From positions 2,356,001 through 2,420,000 of the forward strand of contig NZ_CP015625.1 in the NCBI RefSeq assembly GCF_002007565.1: a stretch of DNA of 64,000 nt, given 5' to 3'. Origin of the DNA: Ditibartonella choladocola. Its GTDB lineage: Bacteria; Pseudomonadota; Alphaproteobacteria; Rhizobiales; Rhizobiaceae. The position numbers were made by a program, and so were the translations under genes. Below, piece by piece: positions 1 to 7,755 of this stretch. Position 1 is the first letter of the stretch, and each line of letters begins with the position of its first letter. The notes beneath the pieces are model-generated. The model was not told the DNA's origin. It ran no database searches and saw only the letters and a program-made list of their open reading frames with translations.

Positions 1-1103
1 CTCTGCTATCGTTTCTTGCGGCGCATACCTCGAAAATCGGTCTTGGTGGCACAGTTTCAACCTCTTACAGCGACCCGTTCACGGTTGCACGCCAATTTGC
101 CTCGCTTGACCTTTTAAGTGGCGGGCGGGCTGCATGGAATATTGTGACAACCCCGCTTGAAGGAACCGCCAAAAATTATGGCCGCCCCCATCCCGATCAT
201 ACATTGCGTTATGAAATCGCCAGCGAATATATCGACGTGGTGAAAGGATTATGGTCTTCATGGGAAGAAGATGCGTTTATTCGCAACCGCGAAACCGGCC
301 AGTTTTTCGACCCGAAAAAAATGCACCGCGTCAACCATCACGGCAAGTTTTTCTCGGTTGAAGGGCCGCTCAATATCCAGCGTTCCCGTCAGGGCGAACC
401 GGTCATTTTCCAGGCTGGTGCATCCGACTCCGGCATTCATTTCGCTTCCAAATATGCCGAAGCGGTCTTTACCCATATCAAAGATATTGAAGGGGCAAAA
501 AACTATGCCAAGCGCGTCAAGGACGGAGCGGTTGCACATGGTCGCTCGCTCAATGATGTGAAGATTTTACCCGGCATCAATCCGATTGTCGGCCGCACCA
601 AAGAAGAAGCGGAAGAAAAGTTCAGGGTTATTCGCAATCTCGTCAATATCGAGGACGCGCTTGCCTATCTTGGCCGTTATTTCGACCATCATGATTTTAC
701 CCAATATGACCTTGACAAGCCCTTCCCCGAAATCGGTGACATCGGCAAAAACAGTTTCCGCTCGACAAGCGACCGCATCAAACAGGAAGCTCGTGAACAA
801 GGCCTGACTTTGCGTGAAGTGGCATTGAATGAAACCACACAACATGGCGATTTTATCGGCAGCTATGACGACGTCACAAACCGTATCATCGAATGGTTCG
901 ATAACGGTGCAGCCGACGGCTTTATTCTCACCATGCAGGTGAGCGGCCAAGGCTTTGACGACTTTTCTTCCGAAATCCTGCCTCGCCTTGAAGAACGTGG
1001 CTATTTTGATCGCAAGCTCCATCACAACACATTGCGTGAAAATCTTGGCCTTGCCATTCCCTCGAACCGTTACGCAGAAAATGAGCAAATTGTTGCTGCT
1101 TGA
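1..1103 (+). CDS. FMN-dependent monooxygenase, NtaA/DszA/YxeK-type, 5' partial
   Basis: The reading frame is open from base 3, so the start lies before the window; 366 codons are visible and about 80-90 N-terminal residues are missing compared with the usual 440-460. The retained sequence has family hallmarks: a G-G-T-V-S-T segment, the SGGRAAWNIVTT stretch and an N-Y-G-R motif. These bacterial luciferase-like (LLM) enzymes use FMNH2 from a partner reductase and O2 to cleave C-S or C-N bonds. The partner reductase is the next gene (17 bp gap). With the GNAT acetyltransferase, amino-acid-type ABC transporter and cysteine-synthase-like gene downstream, a role like Bacillus YxeK or YtnJ in freeing sulfur from S-modified cysteine is likely. 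Substrate is inferred from context; dimethyl sulfide or nitrilotriacetate-type substrates remain possible. Confidence 0.88.
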   Translation, partial: LLSFLAAHTSKIGLGGTVSTSYSDPFTVARQFASLDLLSGGRAAWNIVTTPLEGTAKNYGRPHPDHTLRYEIASEYIDVVKGLWSSWEEDAFIRNRETGQFFDPKKMHRVNHHGKFFSVEGPLNIQRSRQGEPVIFQAGASDSGIHFASKYAEAVFTHIKDIEGAKNYAKRVKDGAVAHGRSLNDVKILPGINPIVGRTKEEAEEKFRVIRNLVNIEDALAYLGRYFDHHDFTQYDLDKPFPEIGDIGKNSFRSTSDRIKQEAREQGLTLREVALNETTQHGDFIGSYDDVTNRIIEWFDNGAADGFILTMQVSGQGFDDFSSEILPRLEERGYFDRKLHHNTLRENLGLAIPSNRYAENEQIVAA

Positions 1104-1120
1104 AATCGAAAGGACAAAAA

Positions 1121-1735
1121 ATGAGCAAAGTGATCGCTTTATCCGGCAGTTTCAATCGGCCTTCAAAAACCACCGCTCTTGTCAATCATATCGGCAAAAA
1201 GGTGGCCAAAAAATTCGGCATAGAGGTTGTGAGCTATGATCTTCTCGATGTCGGAACCACGCTGGGACTTGCCCAGCGTGCCGATAAACTCGAACCGAAT
1301 GGCCAACGGATTATCGAAGAACTGACATCGGCAGATGCGCTTATTATCGGCAGTCCCGTCTATAAAGGAAGTTATCCGGGATTGTTCAAACATTTCATTG
1401 ATCTCATCGAGCCTGAACGACTTTATGGAAAACCTGTGCTGCTTTCTGCAACCGGCGGCGGTGACCGACACGCATTGATGGTCGAACATCAATTGCGTCC
1501 GCTTTTCGGTTTCTTCATGGCGCATAGTCTGCCAACAGCAATTTATGCCGCTGCACGCGATTTCGGGCAGGATAATGAAATACAATCGCCAGATCTGATC
1601 GCCCGCATTGATAAAGCGGTAGACCAATTCATCCCCTTCATCAAAGCGGAGACAGCGCACAGTTCCGAACAAAAAACAACTGTCCAACGGGCACGCGGGA
1701 CGCATGATGTTTTGCCCTTTGCGGTCAATTCGTGA
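1121..1735 (+). CDS. msuE: NAD(P)H-dependent FMN reductase, MsuE/SsuE type
   Basis: Predicted 204-residue flavodoxin-fold flavin reductase that would supply FMNH2 to the preceding monooxygenase. Visible motifs are the N-terminal phosphate-binding loop SGSFNRPSKT, the G-S-P-V-Y-K-G-S segment, and G-G-G-D-R-H-A-L with H-Q-L-R-P-L-F-G-F-F, typical of MsuE-like reductases. ATG at 1121 is chosen because an AAAGGA ribosome binding site lies 8 bases upstream; an in-frame TTG at 1100 would give 7 extra residues and overlap the upstream gene. Assignment to the SsuE/MsuE family is strong; the exact symbol is a family-level guess. Confidence 0.85.
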   Translation: MSKVIALSGSFNRPSKTTALVNHIGKKVAKKFGIEVVSYDLLDVGTTLGLAQRADKLEPNGQRIIEELTSADALIIGSPVYKGSYPGLFKHFIDLIEPERLYGKPVLLSATGGGDRHALMVEHQLRPLFGFFMAHSLPTAIYAAARDFGQDNEIQSPDLIARIDKAVDQFIPFIKAETAHSSEQKTTVQRARGTHDVLPFAVNS

Positions 1736-1749
1736 GTCAGGAGACGCCG

Positions 1750-2322
1750 ATGAAACATTTTGTCTTTACCAGTTTGAAAGACCCTCGATCAGCGCGGCTG
1801 CGTGCCGCGTTGATAGAAGAATATGACAGCCGTTATGGTAGTTTTTATGATGAGGAAGGCGCAAAAGCCGAGCTTGACCGCTATCCGGCCGAAGATTTTG
1901 CCCCGCCAAAAGGAAATTTCCTGTTATTGATTGATGGTGAAACAACTATTGGTGGCGGCGCTTTCAAATTTTACAACGAGACGACCGCCGAGCTCAAGCG
2001 TATCTGGATTGATAACGGTTATCGCCGTCAAGGGCTTGCCGCACTTATTCTTGAAAAACTTGAATTACAAGCGCACCAGCAAGGCTACCGCCGGCTTTAT
2101 CTCACAACCGGTTTCCGCCAGCCGGAAGCTGTCAATCTCTATTTGAAAAACGGTTATACCAATCTATTCGATTTGAACGGCGACTGGGAAGCCTATCGGC
2201 ATTTGCCGTTTGAAAAAGACATTAGTGATAAACGCCCCGAAAACAATAATGAACGCGATAACCGGCTGCGTTCCTTCTCACCTGTCAAAGCGCAAAGCGC
2301 ATTGTCGCCAACCAGCCTTTGA
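1750..2322 (+). CDS. GNAT family N-acetyltransferase
   Basis: 190-residue protein with the GNAT acetyl-CoA-binding signature R-R-Q-G-L-A at residues 92-97, preceded by the beta-strand ELKRIWI and followed by an L-Y-L-T-T-G-F strand and Y-L-K-N-G-Y near residue 131. ATG 1750 is preferred because CAGGAG lies 6 bases upstream; a GTG at 1732 that overlaps the stop of the previous gene is the alternative. Its place between a flavin monooxygenase system and an amino-acid transporter resembles Bacillus yxeL or ytmI, whose products N-acetylate S-modified cysteines before oxidative cleavage. The last 35 residues are polar and probably disordered. Substrate is not shown by the sequence. Confidence 0.8.
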   Translation: MKHFVFTSLKDPRSARLRAALIEEYDSRYGSFYDEEGAKAELDRYPAEDFAPPKGNFLLLIDGETTIGGGAFKFYNETTAELKRIWIDNGYRRQGLAALILEKLELQAHQQGYRRLYLTTGFRQPEAVNLYLKNGYTNLFDLNGDWEAYRHLPFEKDISDKRPENNNERDNRLRSFSPVKAQSALSPTSL

Positions 2323-2334
2323 AAAGGAGCAACC

Positions 2335-4194
2335 ATGTCATCAACAACAGATATTCACACCCCCGATCTATCTGCCAATTTCAACTTTGAAGAAAAACAA
2401 TATTCGGATTGCAAAGTTGTTCCCGCACGTTACCCGCTACGAATGTTCGGCACGGTCTTTTCTGTTCTTGTGATCGGAGCCATTCTATATTCGGTTCTTA
2501 CGAATGAAAAATGGGGATGGTCGGTTTTCGCGACATGGTTTTTATCCGAACCGGTTCTTGCCGGTCTTGGACGCACGATTTTGCTGACCATTCTTGCGAC
2601 CATATCCGGTTCGTTACTCGGAACATGTCTGGCGTTGGCACGTGTTTCAAAATCGCCACTGCTTTCCGGCCTGTCATGGAGCTATATCTGGTTACTCCGC
2701 TCCGTACCGCTCATTGTGCTTTTGCTCATTCTCAACAATCTGGGCTATCTTTATGAGAGCATCCGCCTCACCAATCCGTTGAATGGCGAAATACTCGTCA
2801 ATTACCCGATGGTATCTTTGTTGACGCCTTTTCTTGCCGCTTTTATCGGATTGACACTCAACCAATCGGCGTTTTTTGCCGAAATCGTTCGCGGCGGCAT
2901 TTTGTCTGTCGATAACGGCCAGCATGAAGCCGCCGCTTCGCTCGGCTTATCGAAAAAGCGTCAAGTCTTGCGCATTGTCTTGCCGCAAGCCATGCGCACG
3001 ATTTTACCAACCGGTTTTAACGAAATTATCGGTTTGGCCAAAGGAACCTCTATGGTTTACGTTTTGGCACTGCCGGAATTATTTTACACTGTTCAGGTTA
3101 TCTATCGGCGCAATCTCGAAGTCATACCACTCTTGATGGTTGCAACCGTCTGGTATCTTGTCATTATGACAGTGCTTTCGATCGCCCAATATTATATTGA
3201 AAGCATTTATGCAAAAGGCGCGGTACGCAACCCTTCGGAACTGGCTTTCTCGCGAATTGGCCGCCGTGTGCGCAATCTTGCCGGACATTTGTCATTTTTC
3301 AAAACGCCGTCAACCGCAGAGCCGAACGATAAATTGACCTTCAAGGATGAAGTCGAGGCATTGGCGGAAGGCGAGGCCTTTTCACTTGACGAGTGCCAAC
3401 ATCAGGGTTTCGGCAATCTTTATTCGGGTGATGGTGCCGAAGTCAATGTTCACAATGTGTCGAAATATTTCGGCTCCAACAAAGTGTTGGACAATGTCAG
3501 TCTTACAGTGCCGGCAGGTAGTGTAACTGTTATTCTTGGACCTTCCGGTTCAGGTAAATCGACGTTGCTTAGAACAATCAACCACCTTGAACGCGTCGAT
3601 AGCGGCTTTATTGATGTCGACGGCGAATTGATCGGCTATCGCAGAGAAGCAAATACGCTTTATGAACTGAAAGAAAAAGACATTCTGAAACAACGCGCCG
3701 ATATTGCCATGGTGTTCCAGAATTTCAATTTGTTTCCGCATTTGACTGTTCTCGAAAACATTATCGAAGCCCCGATTCAGGTTAAAAAACTTCCCCATAA
3801 AAAAGCCGTTGAAGACGCACTCGATTTATTGTCGCGTGTCGGCTTGAAAGACAAAGCCAATGTTTATCCCCGCCAGCTTTCCGGTGGGCAACAACAACGT
3901 GTCGCCATTGCCCGTGCATTGGCGCTGCGCCCCAAAGTTCTGCTTTTTGATGAACCGACTTCTGCCCTTGATCCGGAACTTGTCGGAGAGGTTCTTGATG
4001 TCATCAAGGAATTGGCCCGTACCGGTTCGACACTTATCGTCGTCACCCACGAAATCGGGTTTGCCCGCGAGGTCGCTGATACGATCGTATTCATGGAAAG
4101 CGGAAAAATAGTTGAAACAGGAAGTCCCGAAGAGGTCTTCAACCACACAAAACAACAGAGAACCAAAGCTTTTCTGAACAAGGTTTTCAAATAA
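2335..4194 (+). CDS. Polar amino acid ABC transporter, fused permease and ATPase
   Basis: 619-residue inner-membrane protein that joins two proteins usually made separately. The N-terminal half (about 40-290) is a HisM/GlnP-type permease with several hydrophobic segments and the coupling EAA motif [13 protein letters not shown]. The C-terminal half (about 365-619) is a GlnQ/HisP-type ATPase with Walker [10 protein letters not shown] near residue 402, signature LSGGQQQR near 516 and Walker [12 protein letters not shown] near 537. AAGGAG lies 6-8 bases before the ATG. A polar linker of about 70 residues joins the halves. The two following genes encode matching binding proteins. Fusions of this type are known in alphaproteobacteria. 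Cystine or an S-modified cysteine is the likely cargo, by context. Confidence 0.92.
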   Translation: MSSTTDIHTPDLSANFNFEEKQYSDCKVVPARYPLRMFGTVFSVLVIGAILYSVLTNEKWGWSVFATWFLSEPVLAGLGRTILLTILATISGSLLGTCLALARVSKSPLLSGLSWSYIWLLRSVPLIVLLLILNNLGYLYESIRLTNPLNGEILVNYPMVSLLTPFLAAFIGLTLNQSAFFAEIVRGGILSVDNGQHEAAASLGLSKKRQVLRIVLPQAMRTILPTGFNEIIGLAKGTSMVYVLALPELFYTVQVIYRRNLEVIPLLMVATVWYLVIMTVLSIAQYYIESIYAKGAVRNPSELAFSRIGRRVRNLAGHLSFFKTPSTAEPNDKLTFKDEVEALAEGEAFSLDECQHQGFGNLYSGDGAEVNVHNVSKYFGSNKVLDNVSLTVPAGSVTVILGPSGSGKSTLLRTINHLERVDSGFIDVDGELIGYRREANTLYELKEKDILKQRADIAMVFQNFNLFPHLTVLENIIEAPIQVKKLPHKKAVEDALDLLSRVGLKDKANVYPRQLSGGQQQRVAIARALALRPKVLLFDEPTSALDPELVGEVLDVIKELARTGSTLIVVTHEIGFAREVADTIVFMESGKIVETGSPEEVFNHTKQQRTKAFLNKVFK

Positions 4195-4243
4195 TCCAAC
4201 ATTTCCAGATGAGGCTATTTGCCCAACACCGAGAGGTTTCTTG

Positions 4244-5194
4244 ATGAGTTTCTTTAGTAAAAACACCTTTGCCAAGGTAACGCTTGTCGTCATTGGCATC
4301 GCCTATTCACAGCTCTCCCGGTCTGAAACAGTACCGCTCGATTTTTCACCCGAACAGCCTGGTCGCCCGCATATAGCGGCCAGCCAGCAACGTATTGATG
4401 AAGTTGCCAATATTCCTTTTGTCAAAAAAGATACATTGACCATCGCAATCAATACCAATAGCAGTTTGCCCTTGCATGATTATGCAAGCGACGCAAAAAC
4501 TCCGATCGGACTGGATGTAGATCTGGCTTCTGCACTTGCCGAACGCATGGGCAAAAAACTGGAATTGATAGAAATTGTCTGGGCCGATTGGCCATTGGGT
4601 CTATCGAGCGGCAAATATGACGCTGTCATCGCCAATTTGACAGTTACCGAAGAGCGAAAAGAAAAATTCGATTTTGCCACTTATCGTCATGATATTATCG
4701 GTATCTATGTCAAGAAATCGAGCCCCATAAAAGAAGTCAAAGAAGCAAAAGATATTGCCGGTTTGCGGGTGATTACCGATGCCGGTACAAATCAGGAAAA
4801 ACTGCTTTTGCAATGGAACGATATGAATGTAAAAGCCGGTTTAAAACCGGTTGAAGTTCAATATTATGATGACCGTCCCTTGCAAACACTGGCTCTCGAC
4901 AGTGACCGTGCCGATGCAATTTTCAGCGTTAATGCTATACAGTCCTATATTTCTGCCACAACCGGAAAAACAAGGCTGGTTGGCACTATCAATGGCGGCT
5001 GGCCATTAACCGCTGATATTGCTGTGGGCTTACAGAAGAACAGCCCGCTCGCCAAACCGGTGTCGGATTCCATCAATGATATGATCGCCGACGGGACATA
5101 TGAAAAAATCCTGAAACGTTGGAATTTGTGGGAAGAAGCGATTTCGCAATCGCAAATCAATCCTCCGGGCTTGCCCAAGCCCAAAGCACAGTAA
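4244..5194 (+). CDS. Amino acid ABC transporter periplasmic binding protein
   Basis: 316-residue family 3 solute-binding protein with an N-terminal hydrophobic signal segment (about 8-26). The body shows the classical features of the family: L-T-I-A-I-N at the start of lobe 1, P-I-G-L-D-V-D-L-A-S-A-L-A, K-Y-D-A-V-I-A-N-L-T-V-T-E-E-R and a K-K-S-S-P strand. ATG 4244 is chosen over TTG 4241 because GAGAGG lies 7 bases upstream. It presents substrate to the fused transporter encoded just upstream. The next gene is a clear paralogue. Confidence 0.88.
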   Translation: MSFFSKNTFAKVTLVVIGIAYSQLSRSETVPLDFSPEQPGRPHIAASQQRIDEVANIPFVKKDTLTIAINTNSSLPLHDYASDAKTPIGLDVDLASALAERMGKKLELIEIVWADWPLGLSSGKYDAVIANLTVTEERKEKFDFATYRHDIIGIYVKKSSPIKEVKEAKDIAGLRVITDAGTNQEKLLLQWNDMNVKAGLKPVEVQYYDDRPLQTLALDSDRADAIFSVNAIQSYISATTGKTRLVGTINGGWPLTADIAVGLQKNSPLAKPVSDSINDMIADGTYEKILKRWNLWEEAISQSQINPPGLPKPKAQ

Positions 5195-5218
5195 AACCAA
5201 CATTCAAACCTCAATCCC

Positions 5219-5255
5219 GGATTTACCGATAGCCCCAGAAATTATCGGTAAATCC
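5219..5255 (+). repeat. Perfect 12-bp inverted repeat between paralogous binding protein genes
   Basis: GGATTTACCGAT at 5219-5230 is repeated in inverse at 5244-5255 around a 13-nt loop. It has no T-run after it, so it is more likely an mRNA processing or stabilising hairpin between the two binding protein genes than a terminator. Confidence 0.6.
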
Positions 5256-5272
5256 GACATTCAAATGCCGGC

Positions 5273-6226
5273 ATGATGACTATAATGAAGAAATCGAAAA
5301 TTATATTGCCATTATTGGTTATCGTTATCCTGTTCAGAATGACGATGACTGTATGGGGGCTTGACCAGATGCCCTTTTTCGACACCTCTACCGAACAGGA
5401 CGGCCGTATTCACGTCGAAAAAAATGAAGATGCAATCAAGGCCATTCCGCAAGATTATCAATTTGCCAATAAAGATAAATTGACAATTGCTGTTGCTCCG
5501 AGTGACCCGCCTCTATCATTTTATGCTAGCGACGCAAAAACGCCCATCGGCTCGGAAGTCGATTTTGCTTCGGCAATAGCTGAAAGTCTTGGAAAACAGC
5601 TCGAACTCGTAGCCATACCGTGGATTGATTGGTCACTTGGCCTGTCATCGGGAAAATATGATGCCGTTCTTGCCAATATCGGTGTGACCGAAGCGCGCAA
5701 AAAAAAGTTCGATTTCTCGACTTACCGGCAAGGCATTCACGGCTTTTATGTAAAAAGTGATAGTCCGATCAAAAAAATTGAAAAGCCGGAAGATCTCGCC
5801 GGGTATCGGGTTATTGTAAGTGGCGGTACCAATCAGGAGCGTATCATGTTACGCTGGAATGATATTGTTACTCATGAAAAGCTGAAGCCGATCGTGCTTC
5901 AGGACTATGATGATAGTGCTGCAAAACTGCTTGCTCTCCAGTCAGGGCGGGCAGATGTCATTGTCGGCCCGCATGCGCAATTGGTCTATTTTGCATTGCG
6001 CGACAACAATTTGCGCAAAGTCGGAACACTTATTGCCGGTTGGCCTGATCGTTCCGACGTTTCGGTTGTGACAAGAAAATCAAGCGGCCTTGCAGAACCT
6101 GTTACCATTGCAATCAATGGTCTTATAAAGTCGGGTGCTTATGAAAAAATTCTCGCCAGATGGCATCTGGAAGATGAAGCACTCAACGTTTCAGAAAACA
6201 ATCCCGAAGGCATGGCAGAAGAATAG
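5273..6226 (+). CDS. Second amino acid ABC transporter binding protein (paralogue)
   Basis: 317-residue family 3 solute-binding protein with an N-terminal membrane-spanning signal (about 7-28). It is collinear with the previous product: both share Y-A-S-D-A-K-T-P-I-G, G-L-S-S-G-K-Y-D-A-V and the K-K-F-D-F-[SA]-T-Y-R block, pointing to local duplication. Ligand-contact regions differ (for example V-A-P-S-D-P-P against I-N-T-N-S-S-L), suggesting a changed substrate range served by one membrane complex. ATGs at 5273, 5276 and 5285 are possible starts; no strong ribosome binding site separates them. Confidence 0.86.
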   Translation: MMTIMKKSKIILPLLVIVILFRMTMTVWGLDQMPFFDTSTEQDGRIHVEKNEDAIKAIPQDYQFANKDKLTIAVAPSDPPLSFYASDAKTPIGSEVDFASAIAESLGKQLELVAIPWIDWSLGLSSGKYDAVLANIGVTEARKKKFDFSTYRQGIHGFYVKSDSPIKKIEKPEDLAGYRVIVSGGTNQERIMLRWNDIVTHEKLKPIVLQDYDDSAAKLLALQSGRADVIVGPHAQLVYFALRDNNLRKVGTLIAGWPDRSDVSVVTRKSSGLAEPVTIAINGLIKSGAYEKILARWHLEDEALNVSENNPEGMAEE

Positions 6227-6240
6227 CGGAGCATTATTTC

Positions 6241-7191
6241 ATGAAAATCCATCACAATATCACCGAACTCATCGGCAAGACGCCGCTTGTCGAGCTTCAT
6301 CATTACGGCAAAAAACATCATTTGAAATCACGTATTATTGCCAAACTGGAATATCTCAATCCGGCAGGCAGTATAAAAGACCGTGCTGCTTTGAATATGA
6401 TTAATGAAGCGGAAAAATCCGGCAAGTTGAAAAAAGGCGATACCATTGTCGATGTTACAAGCGGCAATACAGGCATTGCGCTTGCCGCTGTGGCAGCAGC
6501 CAAAGGCTATGCAACGAAATTCTATGTGAGCGATAATATCAGCGCCGACAAAATAAAACTTCTCAAGCTTTATGGTGCAGAAGTGATTCCGGTTGAAAAT
6601 GCTTTTTTTATGGATCCGGAAGCATTGGAAAAAATGGCTGCCCGCATCGTTTCGGAAAATCCGGACGCCTTTTTTATCGACCAATTGGCCAATCCCGATA
6701 ATCCGAAGGTTCATATTGTCTCGACCGGTCCTGAAATCTGGGAAGATACAGACGGTCAGGTGGATATTCTGGTCTGTGCCATGGGCACAGGCGGAACAGT
6801 GTCAGGAACCGGAAAATATTTGAAATCGAAAAATCCGAAAATCAAAGTTGTTATTGCAGAACCGGCAGAAACCTCGCTTCCGAGTGAAGAAAATCCCTAT
6901 CCCGATGAAATTGACGGCGTGCACAAGGTAAGTGAAGTGCCGCCAGAGTCTCTGCCAAAGAACTATGCGGCAGAAGTGGTTGATGAAATTTTTTCACTCG
7001 ACACCGCGGATGCTCTTAATGTTCAACGTGATCTCTTAACAACCGAGGGAATATTCCCCGGTGTTTCAGCCGCTGCCATTTTATGGACAGCAACCCGCCT
7101 TGCCGAACGGGAAGAAAATGAGGGCAAAATGATTGTGGCAATTTTCCCTGATAGTGGCGAACGTTATTTGAGTGCTGCAACAAAGAACTAA
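6241..7191 (+). CDS. Cysteine synthase family PLP enzyme
   Basis: 316-residue fold-type II PLP enzyme. Lys46 in GSIKDRAA is the expected Schiff-base lysine, TSGNTG (73-78) binds the substrate carboxylate, the glycine-rich phosphate loop G-T-G-G-T-V-S-G-T-G follows, and the C-terminal P-D-S-G-E-R-Y segment contacts the pyridine ring. This pattern fits O-acetylserine sulfhydrylase (CysK/CysM) or close relatives such as cystathionine beta-synthase-like enzymes. It starts 14 bp after the binding protein gene and ends the operon, so it probably uses the sulfide or thiol released by the monooxygenase system. The exact reaction cannot be decided from sequence alone. Confidence 0.85.
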   Translation: MKIHHNITELIGKTPLVELHHYGKKHHLKSRIIAKLEYLNPAGSIKDRAALNMINEAEKSGKLKKGDTIVDVTSGNTGIALAAVAAAKGYATKFYVSDNISADKIKLLKLYGAEVIPVENAFFMDPEALEKMAARIVSENPDAFFIDQLANPDNPKVHIVSTGPEIWEDTDGQVDILVCAMGTGGTVSGTGKYLKSKNPKIKVVIAEPAETSLPSEENPYPDEIDGVHKVSEVPPESLPKNYAAEVVDEIFSLDTADALNVQRDLLTTEGIFPGVSAAAILWTATRLAEREENEGKMIVAIFPDSGERYLSAATKN

Positions 7192-7204
7192 AGCAATTGC
7201 ATAT

Positions 7205-7239
7205 TTGCGGGCAGATAAACTTCTGCCTGCAATTTTTTT
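7205..7239 (+). terminator. Rho-independent terminator after the sulfur operon
   Basis: A 10-bp stem with one mismatch (TTGCGGGCAG at 7205-7214 with CTGCCTGCAA at 7223-7232, 8-nt loop) is followed directly by seven T. It lies just after the cysteine-synthase-like gene. Confidence 0.8.
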
Positions 7240-7294
7240 AAGAATATTTTCGAGACCTCAACTTTTCTTTTCTTCCCCGCCCCATTTTGTTTGT

Positions 7295-7669
7295 TCACCA
7301 CATTTTTCTAAAGTCGAAAACATAATGTCTTAGGTCAGAAAAACAGGCTTGGGTTGCTGGTGTTGATGAATGTCGCTGGTATGAATGACGCTGAACAGCT
7401 TCCCCCTTCTTCAACTCAACGAAGATCGGCCTTTTCAAAGTTTGATTGCCGTATGCTTGAATTTTTTCATAAAATTTCGGGGGCAATTTTTTCGCAAAAT
7501 TGACGGGTGTTTTTAAGTACTCATCATCGGGCGCACACACCCCTTTGCCAAATTCGAATATTGAAAGCTTTAAAACATCAAGCCGAAATGCGTCACCGTT
7601 ATTTTGTTTTGCACTTCTTGGCTTTAGTAGCTCATGTCTCCATACCCTCTTTAAAAGAGTAAAAAACAA
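7295..7669 (-). other. Possible gene remnant upstream of the SIR2 gene
   Basis: This otherwise gene-free stretch (7240-7755) holds one open frame of 124 codons on the minus strand, starting at a TTG without a clear ribosome binding site. The middle part looks protein-like (K-T-P-V-N-F-A-K-K-L-P-P-K-F-Y-E-K-I), but no family was recognised and the end is low in conserved character. It could be a decayed accessory gene, a small unknown gene, or chance. Confidence 0.2.
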
Positions 7670-7755
7670 ACTACCACTTTAAGGAAAATTCGTTTTCATT
7701 TACGACTTTAAGGTGTCTATAGTAATATTTAAACAAACAAAATGGAGACCTTGCT

